DNA of 64,000 nucleotides, from contig WJXW01000007.1 of assembly GCA_015832175.1 (NCBI GenBank), forward strand, positions 124,001 to 188,000, in the 5' to 3' direction. Positions 45,868-57,678 of the stretch are shown one piece after another; position 1 is the stretch's first letter, and the number at the start of each line of letters is the position of its first letter. The stretch comes from Paraphaeosphaeria minitans. Its lineage: Eukaryota; Ascomycota; Dothideomycetes; Pleosporales; Didymosphaeriaceae. A program made the translations under genes and the position numbers. Below the pieces are notes generated by a model, which ran no database searches, had not been told where the DNA came from, and saw only the letters and a list, made by a program, of their open reading frames with translations.

Positions 45868-47670
45868 ATGCTTCTCGGTAAATCCACCTTCGAACTTGCG
45901 CTCATAAAAGCGTTCGTATACTTTTACAGCTACTTGGGCCTTCTTTGCCTGGCGTACTTCTACGTCGCGCTGTCGATCGGCGGCGTTAGGGCGGTCACGC
46001 ATCCCGTTTCTATTGCGATCGAAGTCCTCGGCGCGGTCGAGATTTTGTTTTACTTGTGCTGGTTTCTACCGTACCGCTCGTATCTGCGGAAGCAGAAGGC
46101 GGTGTTTCCGCCGCCGTTGAATAGGAGGCAGCGGCAGGATCTTTGGAATAGGTGTTTGGCGGTGACGCCGGATATTGAGCTGTACGTCAAGAAATGGATG
46201 TGCGGGGGGAGCTTGGAAGATCTCAGAAGGGAAAATATGAAGGAATGGTAAGCACATCCTAGTTCGCTGATGAAGACCTACCAATAGTTCGCTAATTCCG
46301 GGTGCAGGTTACTGTGGGCATTGTTTGATAGGGAGGGCCCGCCAGGAGATGATGACGACGAGCTCGAGGAATACGTAGAAGCGGTCGAAGAGATGTTAGG
46401 GAAGAACATCAGGCCCGGATGGGGACCGGCGGCGTGTCTGCGACTGAACTTCAGGACCTTCGCAGTGTCGCACCGAAGTCTGACGTACTACATGGTTGGT
46501 CTGTTATCCCACATCATGGTTTAGATACTGACCATCACCTAGATTATCGGTACCATCGACTTCTTGGTATCAATGATCCTTCTCGTCTCAGGCTTCACCT
46601 TCTACCGCCAACCGCGCAACAAATTTCTCAAAACTTTTCCACTCCGTCTCCTCACCCTCCTCGCACCCAAAGAGTCGGCAGCCCCCAACTTCAGCTACTT
46701 TTACCGCCCACACAAATCCACCACACACCGTCCCATCGTCCTCATCCACGGCATCGGCATCGGCCTAGCGTCCTACCTTCCCCTCCTCCTCATGCTCCCA
46801 AAAGACATCGGCATCCTCGCAATCGAAATCCTCCCCATCTCCTCGCGCATCACAGAAGCGCTACCCCTTCCCGCCGACCAAGTCCGCGAAATCGGCTACA
46901 TATTCGCGCAGCAAAACCTCGACTCCTTCGTCTTCATCGGCCACTCTTACGGCACCTTCTTCGCGAAACTGATGCTCGAAACGCCCTTCCTCGCCGCCCG
47001 CATGGAGCGCATGGTCCTCGTCGACCCCGTGGCCATCCTGCTGCACGTCCCAGACGTAGCCTACAATATCACGAGCAGGAAGCCCAAAGACGCGAATGAG
47101 ATCGAGATCGCGTGGGCGGCGACCAAGGAGCCGGACATCGCGTTCACGATCGCGAAACGGTTTTGCTGGCGCAAGCACATCATCTGGCAGGAGGATCTAC
47201 TTCGGTGTCCTACGACTGTCGTGGTGGGTAGTGACGACTGTCTCGTAAACGCAGAGGCCATCGCGGCATATGTTACAAAAGGCCCCCCGCAGCCTGATCC
47301 TGCATCCGTGGTATCGAAGCCGGATCTGCGCTGGTCGTGGACAGATCGGAAATCCTGGGAGACGAATTTCTGGAGCGGGGAGGGGTTGGAGCTGTATTGG
47401 CTGGCTGGGTACGACCACGGGCAGTCGTTCTTCTCGGCGCCGGTTCTACGGAATTTAGTCAAGCTTGTGGAGCAGTACTGCGCGCAAGATGGAGCGGCAG
47501 CGGTGATGGAGAAGGCGCTGCCTCGAACGCCGAGTGAGGGCGATGCTAGGCCACCGCCGTCTCCAGGATCTCAAGGCATCGGGCTGGTTTCGAAGCTGAG
47601 AGGGAAGAGTGAAGGGGGTCACTCGAGAAAAGACTCGGGGACAACCAAGTCATGCTTTGAGCGGGACTGA
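45868..47670 (+). CDS. Membrane-anchored alpha/beta hydrolase
   Basis: Exons 45868-46247, 46308-46494 and 46543-47670 (564 aa); phases agree. The N-terminus has two hydrophobic spans (FVYFYSYLGLLCLAYFYVAL and VLGAVEILFYLCWFLPY). A cytosolic stretch with an acidic patch GPPGDDDDELEEY follows, then another span, TIDFLVSMILLVSGFTF. The hydrolase core begins PIVLIHGIGIGLASYLPLLL with the oxyanion HG. The nucleophile elbow is FIGHSYGTFFAKL (G-H-S-Y-G), and a strand CPTTVVVGSDDCLV carries a candidate acidic residue. The catalytic His is probably that in YDHGQSFF. It acts at a membrane. Substrate unknown; an ester or lipid hydrolase is plausible. The tail is low complexity. Confidence 0.88.
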
Positions 47671-48405
47671 TTTCAGATTGCGGAGCAACGGTAGTTGATA
47701 ATCATAATTATAATCAACACAGTTAGCAGGATCTTCACAGTTTGCTGGAGAGACAGCGGGGAGAGGCAAGTTAGCGCGAGCAACGGAAGGTGAGGCCGGT
47801 ATATATACCCTAGGTAAGGAAAGCTTCCCCACCAAAGTCGTTAGCGCGGGCACTTGCATCATCCCGACCTACTTCAAGGAACGCTAGGAACCAGAAATAA
47901 GACGCAATTCTTTGTAGATGTCTTGTCTTGTAGGAAGCGGCAGCAATTTCATACATGATCGGGCGAAAACTTCCCCAAACAAATTGATTGTGATGCTGAG
48001 CACAGCCCAGTGGGACGTAAGCATCCACTTTTGACACCATCTCAGGCGAGGTAATATCGAAAAGAGTTCGCGTCTAATCGCCTTGTACACATTGAAAGTA
48101 CTCGAGTATCTCTGGAAGCGTGTGTTGGGGTACTAGTCCCGTAAAACGCAACCGGACCCGAACCCGAGATCCTCACCGGCAGCCATCCCGATCACGACAG
48201 ATGATAGCATGGCATCTCCACCCCTCGAGCTAGCCCCGCAGTACTTTGGCATGAACCCTATAAGTACACCGCGAGCTGCTGATTCCACAGCATCTACATT
48301 GACCTTTCTCCCCGTCCCAAGCCCAAACATCCCACACCATCATCTCTCCAGCCAACCACTCCCATCCCATCCCGTCCCACCCACCCACCCAGCAACAATC
48401 ACACA
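47671..48405. other. Intergenic, no gene seen
   Basis: 3' flank of the hydrolase and leader of the cupin gene; CCCATCCC runs lie near 48355-48390. Confidence 0.5.
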
Positions 48406-48929
48406 ATGTCCAACCTCGTCCCCCTCACAATCATCAAAGGCGCCGGCTTCGAGCACATCCCCCTCCCCGCCGGCGAAAACGCAACAGTAGCAGACTTCCA
48501 CACCACCCTCACCAAAACAACCGCCACCCCGGCACCCATCACATCCGGCTTCTACAAGATCGTCGCCGGCCCCGCGCGCCCGGCATCCTACACCTTCGAG
48601 GAGGCAAAGTACGTGCTACAGGGCCAGATCGACGTCCTGGACGAAGCGACGGGCATAACGCATCACCTCGTACCGGGCGACTATGCTTTCTTCCCCGTGG
48701 GGTCCCAGGTCAAGGTACGTCTCCTGTTCCTGTTGGGAAGAAGAAAAATAGAGAAGAGAAAAGGAAAAAAAAAAACAAAAAACAAAGGCTCAGTGTGGCT
48801 AACGCGTGCCAGTTTTCGACAAAGTCTGCAGGGTTTGCGTTCTATGTCGTGACGCGGCCAGTGAAGACGGCTCATCCGAATCTAGAGGGGCGGGAAGAAG
48901 GCGCTGCTGGGGCGAAGGCGAAGCTGTGA
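48406..48929 (+). CDS. EutQ-like cupin protein
   Basis: Exons 48406-48714 and 48813-48929 (141 aa). The 98-nt intron is purine-rich, with branch GGCTAACG and acceptor GCCAG. One cupin barrel is visible: SGFYKIVAGPARPASYTFEE, then EAKYVLQGQIDVLDEATG, then HHLVPGDYAFFPVGSQVKF, continued in exon 2 by KSAGFAFYVVTRPV. This is the pattern of the EutQ/ethanolamine-utilisation cupin family. The strict metal-binding HxH motif is not evident, so enzymatic activity is uncertain. It is cytosolic, with no signal peptide. Without splicing the frame would run into lysine-rich intron sequence, which supports the two-exon model. Confidence 0.87.
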
Positions 48930-49458
48930 GCGGGCTGTGCGGGATGGGGGCGAGCGTTGTTCATGCAAAGAACGTGATTCTGGATTGTATGTATGATGCA
49001 GATGGACAAGAGTGGTGCAGAGTTATGAGAACGTCCAGTGTCTAGAAGTACAACATTGGAACTATTCACGACGGCAGGGAGATCCACTTCGACGTTGCTG
49101 TGCCGTTAGAAACACCTCTGGTGCCTCAGTCCCCGGATGAATTGTATTCAACTGCGCAGTTCCCAGATAGACCAACGAGTTCGGACTTCGGTTCATTTTT
49201 TGCTACCTCCAAGACAATGCTTATGCATGGGTCATCTCGTCTCGGCCAAATACTCAAGTGAAAGTGAAAGTGACAGTGAAAGTGGAAGTGGAAGGGGAAG
49301 GGAAGGGAAAGTGAAAGTAAAAGTAAAAGTGAAGGCAATGCGTGTATAGAGAGACTAGAACAAAAAGGGTACAACTAGGCAAAAGGGGCCTAGTTAGAAG
49401 AAAACAAGTGCAAATGTGAAAGTAAAGGTGGAAAGAGCGAAGGTGGAAGTAAGATCGA
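48930..49458. other. Intergenic with GTGAAA-type simple repeat
   Basis: Simple repeat of GTGAAA/GTGGAA/GTAAAA units at about 49258-49335 and again near 49415-49450. No gene. Confidence 0.55.
49258..49335. repeat. Degenerate GTGAAA hexamer repeat
   Basis: Purine-rich tandem hexamers on the plus strand with drift between GTGAAA, GTGGAA, GGGAAG and GTAAAA. Confidence 0.85.
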
Positions 49459-50818
49459 ATGGAGCAGTACCGGGTAAGGTTTTGAAAGGAGGTAAGAGCA
49501 CCCGCGTGCTGCGCGGTCCCTGCAAACACGCGTAGCGGGTTACATTGTCTCCAACACTCACCGTCCAACAGAGTACATTCTTCCGCGATTGATCGTATCC
49601 ACATCATGTTGTACTAGCAGCACAACTACCCCGGCCCATCCGTAAGTCATCCACCTCATGTGCGTATTGTAGCTAGCACTTCACTGACACCAGCAAGCTC
49701 CACCACCTCCCCCTCCACCACCTCCACCGCACGAAGTGTCGCTCGCTCCGTTTCCCGACGACGTCGAGTTCTTGTTCTCCCATGAAAGCCTCCTCGAACA
49801 GGACATGCTCACATGCGGTGCCACCCCTCCCGACCCAAATCCCCTCGTCGAAGCTTGGATACACCTCGTGCGAGACACATATCTTCAGCACATATGCAGG
49901 CGTTGGATCGCGATTCAATCACACAACAAGCCACGCCTCATCTACGAAATGGACATGCTCTGCATCGCCTACTCGCCATACTTTGGAAGACAGGAGACAG
50001 GCAATCAAGCCTTTCGAACCGCTCACACGGTGGCTCGATCACTGGACGACGTCGCTTGCAAACGAGAAAAATTCCGATAAACGACCGGCTCTTAGCGGGA
50101 AAGGAGCATCCTAAAGACTTGCAATGTGCGATACTACTCCGGTCAACAGGTGGTTTCGAAAGTGTTGAAAGACCAGGCATTCAGAAAGGAAATGAGGTTG
50201 CGCGAAAGGACAGATACACAGAAGGCATGGGTGAAGGTAATGGTAGAGGAGAAGGTGGTCGCGATGCGAACGATTGTGCAGAGGGTGTGGAGGGAACGAT
50301 ATGAGAAAGAGTTTGAGGCCGTGGAGAAGTATCTGGGAGTGATGGACGAGGACGTTCAGAGCCTTCCGACAGGCGGTCCTCCGGGGGTGGCAGAGGGTAA
50401 TACTATCATCCAAGACGACGATAGTGTGGCGACGATCACAGAACCAGAGGTAGAGGGTCATGATATCGAAGGCGATGGCAACGAGGGCAATGGCAGCGAG
50501 GGCTATGACAACGAGGGCTATGACAACGAGGGCTATGGCAGCGAGGGTCCTGAGGGGCATGATGCAGAAGTAGGTGATACTGGCGAGTCTCCAGATGATG
50601 GCAACGACGATGGTGGTGCGTGGCATGCTCCGCCAGTTGGTGATATTGGCCTGTCTCCAGATGGTAACGACGAACATGTGACGTGGGTCGAGCTTGGCGG
50701 ACACCTTTTTCCTGTCAGATCCCCTCGCCATGATAGCGAGGACGATGATAGGGAGGGTCGTGATGGAGAGAGTCGTGATATGGAGGGTCGTGATGGGGAG
50801 GGTCGTGATAGCAGTTGA
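49459..50818 (+). CDS. Hypothetical protein with Gly/Asp/Glu repeat tail (tentative model)
   Basis: The best model joins 49459-49473, 49618-49641, 49694-50029 and 50096-50818 (365 aa). It gives MEQYR-QHNYPGPS-QAPPPP and then FPDDVEFLFSHESLLEQDML and WIHLVRDTYLQHICRRWIAI. The intron at 49642-49693 has strong signals (GTAAGT, CTGACACCAG). The two others are weaker: the first microexon is speculative, and the intron at 50030-50095 is needed to pass in-frame stops. The last exon has a charged helical region (RLRERTDTQKAWVKVMVEEK). An acidic repeat tail follows, with NEGY/GSEG units and EGRDGE units (50453-50560 and 50745-50815). No family recognised. Confidence 0.45.
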
Positions 50819-51136
50819 TCATGATGGGACCTTTTCGTACGGAAGTCAGTGTCCTGAGGCAGCGAAGGGTTTTTCGCGGGGCTGTAGTGTTATATAGCAT
50901 AGCGAATAGGTAGCCCATCCAGATCCGTCAGGCGAGCGGGAGAAAAGGTGAATAGGAAGATGTTTCAATGCGTGCTTGCGAGCAGCGCGACTTGGCCAGG
51001 TCATTTATTTTACCCGATGTTGCCCACTTTCCCGCATGAAGCAGGAACGAGCCGCGAACGAAGAGGTGCAGTTGCCCTGCATCCGCAGCCGAGCTTGCAT
51101 GTGCTTGTGCCGAAATTCGTCGCGCGAATGCTCTGA

Positions 51137-51500
51137 TGACAGATGCTGGCGAGTAAACAGGTATGCGGAGGTTGAGGTTGTAGATGCTGCCGAGTAAGTA
51201 GGCAATGCAGGTTCCATCGAGGTCTAGTTCGTAGATGGTGGCGAGTAAGTAGGTGATGCAGGTTCTATAAGGTTTAGTTCGTAGATGCTGGCAAGTAAAC
51301 AGGTTTGCGGAGGTGGAGGTTGTAGATGCTGGCGAGTAAGTAGGTGGTGCGGATTAAGGTGGTCGTAGATGCTGGCGAGTAAGTAGGTGATGCGGGTTCC
51401 ATCGAGGTCTAGTTCGTAGATGCTCGCGAGTCAATAGGTTATGCGGGTCAAGGTGGTCGTAGATGCTGGCGAGTCAATAGGTAATGCGAATGTCGAGGTC
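51137..51500. repeat. Degenerate minisatellite with GATGCTGGCGAGTAAGTAGG core
   Basis: Seven or more irregular copies, about 40-60 bp apart, of a unit containing GTAGATGCTGGCGAGTAAGT and GATGCAGGTT. Some carry an extra TCCATCGAGGTCTAGTTC segment. Confidence 0.85.
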
Positions 51501-51896
51501 GTATTCGGCCCGCAAGTGGTACTTAGGATACGGTAGGTAGGTATCGCTCGTGCCGTGCCGTGCCAAGGGCTTTCAGCTTGTCCCAACGGCAGGCCGTCCA
51601 CCATGGAAGGCGTCGGTGGAAAGTGCAGCTGCAAGGCAGAAGTGAAGACGTGACGCGCCCGACAAGGCCGCGGGTGGGCAAATGTGCGATGAGCAGAGAA
51701 TAAGTGAGCTGTCGGAAGATTTCCGGTCCAAGACGAAGTTGGATGATGGACTACCTGCCATAGGTAGATGGGGCAGCCATACCCCACTCCACACCCACAC
51801 CGGTACCCACACCCACTGACAGGCTGCAGACGCGCCACCGGTCGGACATTTTTCGATGCACAGGGAGTCATGTCGGTGTCGCCTGTGGCCCAGCCG

Positions 51897-52020
51897 TCCT
51901 TTTTCCGCCGTGCTCTTTCCGCCGTCCTTTTTCCGCCGTCCTTTTTCCGCCGTCCTCTTTCCGCCGTCCTCTTTCCGCCGTCCTTTTTCCGCCGTCCTCT
52001 TTCCTCCGCTCTTTCCGCTG
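51897..52020. repeat. 14-bp tandem array
   Basis: About eight copies of CCGCCGTCCTYTTT with one variant. Pyrimidine-rich on the plus strand. Confidence 0.9.
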
Positions 52021-52565
52021 TCCTCCAGAACCTGCGTTGTTGGAGCGCTTGAGATGCAAGCGATGGACACTTCCCACGCGTATGCAGTCCCGTAGAAGAT
52101 AGACGCACTGCACACAACCGACACCTGCAGGCAGGCCTAGACGACAAGGCCTCTGGACTCGTCGGGAGGCTCCTCGCTTGCTGTGATCGCCTTTTCGCCG
52201 CTTAGCGTGAGGTACCACGGCGGGCCGCATCGTCCAGGACAAGCAGCAATTTTGGATATCCACACGCCATCCGCCGCCCGCTCTCAAAATTCGCCAGCCC
52301 CAGGCCCCAAAGGATTCACGGCCCACGGCTCGCGGCTCACGGCCCTCAACCTTCAGAAGCATCCGCCGCCCGCTGCCTCCGACTCGCGTAGCGTACTGCA
52401 GTACCGCAAAGGACAAAACCGCTGCTGCCCCGCGCTGCCTCGCCCCTCTCCCACCTTTCGACTCGACCCCGAAACACGGTTGGGCCTCCACGAGTCTCCT
52501 ATAAGAAGACGACACACAACACTCTCCCCACACTTGCTTGCGCTTACCCGCACCTCTCCTCCACA

Positions 52566-53772
52566 ATGGTCAACTCGATGGCTGCCACCACCTACCGCGA
52601 GCGCGCCACCCATGCGTCGAGCGGGCCTCTCGCTTCCTTCCTCTTGCGCCTGATGTCCATAAAGCAGACCAACCTCTGCCTGTCTGCCGACGTCGAGACC
52701 TCGGCCGCGCTGCTGGATCTGGCCGAGGAGTGCGGAGACCACATCTGCATCCTCAAGACCCACTGCGACATCGTCACCGACTGGAGCGACCGCACCGCCA
52801 GGGCACTCAAGGAGATTGCACGCCGCAAGTGCTTCGTCATATTCGAGGACCGCAAATTCGCAGACATCGGCGGTACGTTGGGCCACCTCTCCCACTCCGT
52901 GAGGGACCCCTGCTGATATACAACCCGCAGAGACGGTGCAGAAGCAGTACACCTCTGGCGTCTACAAGATCGCTAGCTGGGCTGAGATCACAAACGCACA
53001 CGTCCTCCCCGGTCCCGCCATCGTCACCGCCCTCCACAAAGCCGCCGACGCTACCATTGCCAAGTACAACACAGGCGTACACACTGACATTTATTCCGAC
53101 GCACCGCGACGAAAGCCCGACGAGGAAGACGACGAAGAAGAGCTCGACGACATGAAAAGAAAGAACGCCGTTACTCCCCAGAGAAACGGCGACGATGAGG
53201 ATACGCGCCTAGGCATCAAGCCTCTGGATAGGAAACAGAGCGTTGTCAGCATTGGCACCTCCATCTCCCAACGCACAGAGAGCATATCTCCTCGCCCAGA
53301 CCCGACCTTCCATCCCGAGGAGGTCTTCAATATCGATAGCGTCGCCATGCTGACACGCCTTGGCGAAGTGCCCTTCGTTCGCTCGCTCCTCCTGCTGGCC
53401 GAGATGAGCTCCGAAGGTCATCTGATGACGCCCGAGTACCAACAAAAGACGCTGGAGATTGCGCGAGCCAACCGAGACTTTGTCATGGGTTTCATTGCGC
53501 AGCGCAGCTTGAACTCGGACCCAGAGGACAACTTCCTCACCATGACACCAGGTTGCCAGCTGCCGCCCCCAGGCCAGGAAGGTCAGAAACTGGGAGACTC
53601 TCTGGGCCAGCAGTACAACACGCCGCGGAAACTCATCTTCGAGCAAAAGTGCGACGTCATCATTGTGGGTCGTGGTATCGTACGAGCATCCGATCGAGCA
53701 TTTGAGGCAGCACGTTATCGGGCCGAGGGGTGGCGGGCGTACGAGGAAAGAGTGGGCGTTTCCAAAGGGTAA
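52566..53772 (+). CDS. pyrG: Orotidine 5'-phosphate decarboxylase
   Basis: Exons 52566-52872 and 52931-53772 (382 aa). It catalyses the last step of UMP synthesis, OMP to UMP plus CO2 (EC 4.1.1.23), in the cytosol. Conserved parts in order: NLCLSADVETSAALLDLAEE with the first substrate contacts; CILKTHCDIVTDW; the catalytic motif FVIFEDRKFADIG (the D-x-K-x2-D array); SWAEITNAHVLPGPAIVTAL; the TPGCQL phosphate loop; and CDVIIVGRGIVRA at the end. Compared with the yeast enzyme of about 267 aa there is an extra acidic, Lys-containing segment (residues about 165-245), a known feature of Pezizomycotina enzymes. The intron interrupts the protein just after the catalytic motif, a usual place for filamentous-fungal pyrG. 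Symbol by homology. Confidence 0.97.
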
Positions 53773-54721
53773 AGAACGTGCGTACATGTTCTTGCCCTGC
53801 CCCTCTCCCTTCGATCGACCTTGCAGGCGTCGAAGTGCTAAATGGCCACACAGCTTCGACGGGTGCGATTACACAAAGTTCCTGCGCCGCTCAACCAGTG
53901 ACAGCGTTCGGCATAGTCCACGCGAAGTGTCAGAACCACGGGCAATCTTCTTACAACCACTTCATGATCAGAGTTTCCTTCTACGCATCGACGGAGTTGA
54001 CGGACGTCACGGCATCGGATGGTGGGATATTTTCGAGCATCAGGAACCCTCAACGGGTGACGAAGGCACTTGCTACCTTCATAGGGTTTCGTTGGCACAC
54101 GCCCCGGGTTATGCATAGCGACGGCAGTTTAGTCCCATCACGGGAACACGAATCGAACGGTTTTTCTTCTCGCTCATGACATCGTAATGCTTCGGTTGTA
54201 GTTGTTTCAGCCCATGGTCAATGGTTCGGTCTCGGGCTGGAGAAGTGATGCCAGTATGAAATTGTTCTCCGTTCTACCCGTTTGCATCGTGGACAGCGCG
54301 CGCATTGGCTTGCGCTTTTGTAGCACCTCGTATTTGCAGAACCGCTTCAATCCGACAAGTATTCAGTTCCCAGCTCTCGCCTCGACGAAGTCATGAGGAT
54401 TTCGCTTTTCTGCCCGACTCACCACGTGTTACATCCGGCACAGACCGACGGAACCCGCGTGAGATTGTCCTTCACTCCAGGGCGCCTTCTCCAGGAATCA
54501 GATCTGGTTCACCGGGAAACGGGTCGCCCACGACAATGTGCCTTCACTTCAGCAACGCTGGCTCACGGCGTATATAAACAAAATCTTGAGCGAGGCGTCG
54601 ACTTCCCCCCTCTTTCCTGTACGATCATTACCCACCTAGCAGTATCTTTGCGCAGTCTCCGGACAGTACCTTGACTTTCATCGACAGCTCAATTTTCTCG
54701 AGCACCGCACCCTGCGCCAGG
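53773..54721. other. Intergenic, no gene seen
   Basis: 3' flank of pyrG and upstream region of the Lys-rich protein gene. No repeat or RNA gene recognised. Confidence 0.5.
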
Positions 54722-55374
54722 ATGCCTCCCAAGAAAGACGAATCCGCCGCCACTGTCGGCGATACTATCACCGGCTTTACGTCCAAGGAGTCGAAGATGA
54801 TCGCCGCTGCCTTCGTCGCCTCCACCGGCGCTGACAAGGTGCATTCATACCTCCACACTTCCTACGGTCTTGCTAACCGTGCCACCAAGTACGACTACGA
54901 GCTGTTCGCTACCCTCACTGGCAACACTGTCGGCTCCCTCAAGAAGATGTGGCCTCCGGTCAAGCGCAAGGTGATTGAGGCACATACGTCCTTTGGCGTG
55001 TTCCTGGGTGCTGCGACTGCCGGTGAGGAGGCCACGGGCGAAGCGAAGGCGAAGCCAGCCCCCAAGGTCAAGGCCAAGAACGGCAAGAAGCGCAAGGCGA
55101 CGTCGACTGAGCCTGAGAATGAGGACGAGGATGGCGCTAAGGACGGGGCTGGGGTCGAGGATGCCGGCAAGAAGAAGCCGGGTCCCAAGGGCCGCAAGAA
55201 GAAAGCCGACAGCGCGGATGCGGAGGGCGAGGGCGAGAAGAAGGCGCCTGCGAAGAAGGGCCGCAAGAAAGTCAAGAGTGAGGAGGACGTTGCTGGTATG
55301 GTGTTCTTGTCTTGGGTGTGGGAGCTGGACTTTGCTAATGTGATACAGATGACGAGGCCAAAGAGGAGGTCTAG
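54722..55374 (+). CDS. Lys-rich nuclear protein with AT-hook-like tail
   Basis: Exons 54722-55295 and 55349-55374; 199 aa, ending DDEAKEEV. The start MPPKKDESAATV at 54722 has an A-rich context. Residues about 15-95 form a compact helical domain (SKESKMIAAAFVASTGADKV, YELFATLTGNTVGSLKKMWP) of a type I do not recognise. Residues 100-190 are Lys/Ala/Pro-rich like the tail of histone H1. They contain two GRKK clusters, KKPGPKGRKKK and KKGRKKVK, which resemble AT-hooks. A chromatin or DNA-binding role is likely. The last exon encodes nine residues; without splicing the frame runs on into non-conserved sequence. Confidence 0.82.
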
Positions 55375-56069
55375 ATGTCTCCTTCTCGACGTCTTCTACT
55401 CTTCTGACTCTGCTATCTGGCGTCTCGCATGTAGGCGTCGACTGACTTTTCATGATGGTTGGTTATACAATCGCCTTCGCCGCTGATTCTCTTGTTGAGT
55501 GATCAGCTCGGATAGGTAGGAAGTAGGTACCTTTGGCCCACGAACGCGCGGGTGTTCACGTCACGGTTGGTATAGTACCACGGCATCGTGGTTGGAGTTC
55601 TTTGTTTCATTGCTCTTCTGATAGTGGACCTGACTTGAGCCTCGTTATGAGCAATCGATCACTGAATCCATGATGTACAGCTCTTACGACGTGCATTTCC
55701 CGCGAATGCTGCGTGACAGCTTGTCTGGACTGAGACGCGGCAGTTCGTAATGCAAAATATACGTCTCGCACGACGTGCAGTTGTTCTGTGAAGTTCGCGC
55801 GACATGTGCAAGCCCGTTCTATCAGGTACAGCACATCCAGAACTTCCTGAAAGCATCAGGTCGTGATCCTAAATGTTTGTTCGGTAACGCGCCTCGCTTA
55901 CGCGAGCGTTGCGCCCGATCCCGTGACCGGGAATCCCATCTGCCGGTCCGAACGGCACAATTCCGCTCTTACGCAACGCCGCCGAGAGCGCATCACCGTG
56001 CTTGCAAACCCTCCTCGCAAACAAAATGGATATACACCTCCTCATCATCGTCGCACTGCTCGACGGATC
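55375..56069. other. Intergenic / leader of the dioxygenase gene
   Basis: A short TAGG tract at about 55515-55528. The dioxygenase frame is open upstream of the ATG at 56070 (from at least 55863), but the sequence there is not domain-like. Confidence 0.45.
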
Positions 56070-57118
56070 ATGAAACCGCGCTCCTTCCTGGCCCTCGCAC
56101 ACCTCACCGCCACAGTCCACGGCCTAAACTTCTCCCTCAACCCCCTCCGCGGCATCCAGCAGTTCCCCCTCTCCTTCTACTCCAACACAGAAAAGATAGC
56201 GGGAAACATGTCACGTCGCGCCCCCGTCATTTCAGTCTCGCACGGTGGCGGGCCCTTGCCTCTGCTCGGCGACCCCTCGCAAGCCGCCCTCACGCACAGC
56301 ATGAAGACGAAGGTGCCCGAGATACTGAGGCTGGGCACGGCCGATGCGCCGCGCGCGATCGTGCTGGTTACTGCGCACTGGAGCGAGGATGTGGTCGCGA
56401 TCAGCAGCGCGGAGAAGCACGAGCTGTACTATGACTACTATGGGTTTCCGGATGAGGCGTACAAGCTGCGGTATGATGCGCCCGGGAGTCCGGAGGTTGC
56501 GGAGCTCGTCCGCCGACAGTTGGAGGAAGCGGGCATCAAGTCAAAGAAAGATGGGAAGAGAGGTACGTTACACGCTGTCCTGGCAGTGGCAGTAGTAAGG
56601 AGATGTGCTAACGCGTACGGGAAACAGGCTGGGACCACGGCGTCTTCGTCCCCATGACCCTCATCCACCCCTCAGCCTCCACCCCCATCGTCCAACTCTC
56701 CGTCCTCGCCTCGGAAGATCCTACCGCCCACTACGCCATCGGGCGCGCGCTGGCCCCGCTCCGCGACCAAAACATCGCCATCATCGGCTCCGGCTTCGCT
56801 AGCATGCACAACCTCCGCGCCATGTTCTCGGGACAGTCGCGCACGCCGGCTTACAAGGCGCTCAACGAGGCGTGGAGCGCGGCCGTTGCCGACGCCGTGG
56901 CGACGACCGATGCGCAGGCACAAAAGGAAAAGTTTGCAGCATGGAGAAGTTGGCCTGGCAGCTACGACATGCATCCGCGGGGCGGGGCGGAGCACTTTCT
57001 ACCGCTGGTGGTGTGCGCAGGGGCGGGTGGAGGGGAAAAGTCGAGGGCGTACGGGGATGAGATGGTGGGGTTGCAGATGTGGAGTTACTACTGGGATGGC
57101 GAGGGCGCGCAGTTGTAG
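56070..57118 (+). CDS. LigB-family extradiol dioxygenase (4,5-DOPA dioxygenase type)
   Basis: Exons 56070-56562 and 56628-57118 (327 aa). Zn/Fe-binding and catalytic positions are visible: ISVSHGGGPLPLLGD, VLVTAHWSEDVVAIS, and GWDHGVFVPMTLIHP, split by the intron. IAIIGSGFASMHNLRAMF and the closing LPLVVCAGAGG complete the DODA/LigB fold. Members open catechol rings (for example DOPA) between carbons 4 and 5. If the ATG at 56070 is used there is a 46-residue N-terminal extension (MKPRSFLALAHLTATVHG) that resembles a signal or targeting peptide. A second ATG at 56208 (MSRRAPVIS) would give the usual cytosolic protein. The physiological substrate is unknown. Confidence 0.9.
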
Positions 57119-57678
57119 GGTTGGGTGGACAGACTTACTTCCCCGAGAGGAATCGACGAGCCGTTTGAGATACAGCGGGCTTTGGCTGCGTTTGTATGCT
57201 TGCATTCGCCGCATCACGGAACGAATGAATGATATAAATAAACAGATGTCAGTGCCGGGCAGGACGGTGGGATTCTTGGCGCAACTATGTGTCGCGTGGG
57301 AAGTCGATGGGATGTATATATACAGCATGAATTAAAGTCAATGAAACAGTACGATTCGGACATTCGCAGGCCAACCAAAAAAAAATAAAAAAACACCCCT
57401 ATTCCCGCGCCGTGCGTCGACAATCCCGTGATGGATGGATGGCAGGTCTCTTTGTCTTGCTACTCTCCTCTCCTGGCTGGCTGGCTGGCTGTTTTCTCCG
57501 CACCACTTCCCCCCCACAAGTGGACCCACTGCTCGAGATAACTGGCAACAGGTTTCCACGGAGCCATGTTCTCGACGCGCTACAACATCAACAGCAGACC
57601 GAGCTGGTAGGTACCGCGAACAAAAATCCCTCCAAAGGTTCTCTAAGTCAAGAAAACTACCGCCGCCAGCGGCTGACC
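57119..57678. other. Convergent intergenic region
   Basis: 3' flanks of the dioxygenase gene and the minus-strand unknown gene. A-rich tract at 57378-57392. No gene seen. Confidence 0.5.

Larger units (their letters stand above)
50819..52565. other. Intergenic with two minisatellites
   Basis: Between the hypothetical gene and the OMP decarboxylase. Holds the arrays at 51137-51500 and 51897-52020. The ORFs across them are repeat translations. The last 300 bp are the C-rich promoter and leader of the decarboxylase gene. Confidence 0.55.

Noticed and set aside
46419..47099. 226-aa plus-strand Pro/His/Arg-rich frame
   Set aside because: Alternative frame over the alpha/beta hydrolase exons.
50111..50731. 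206-aa minus-strand frame with hydrophobic IALV repeats
   Set aside because: Antisense of the Gly/Asp/Glu repeat tail of the plus-strand hypothetical; the hydrophobicity is an artefact of the repeat.
51431..52566. Overlapping minus-strand Lys/Arg repeat frames
   Set aside because: Translations of the 14-bp CCGCCGTCCTYTTT array, with no other support.
54130..54175. B-box-like GTTCGATTC on the minus strand
   Set aside because: No T-stem pairing or acceptor stem around it, so not a tRNA.
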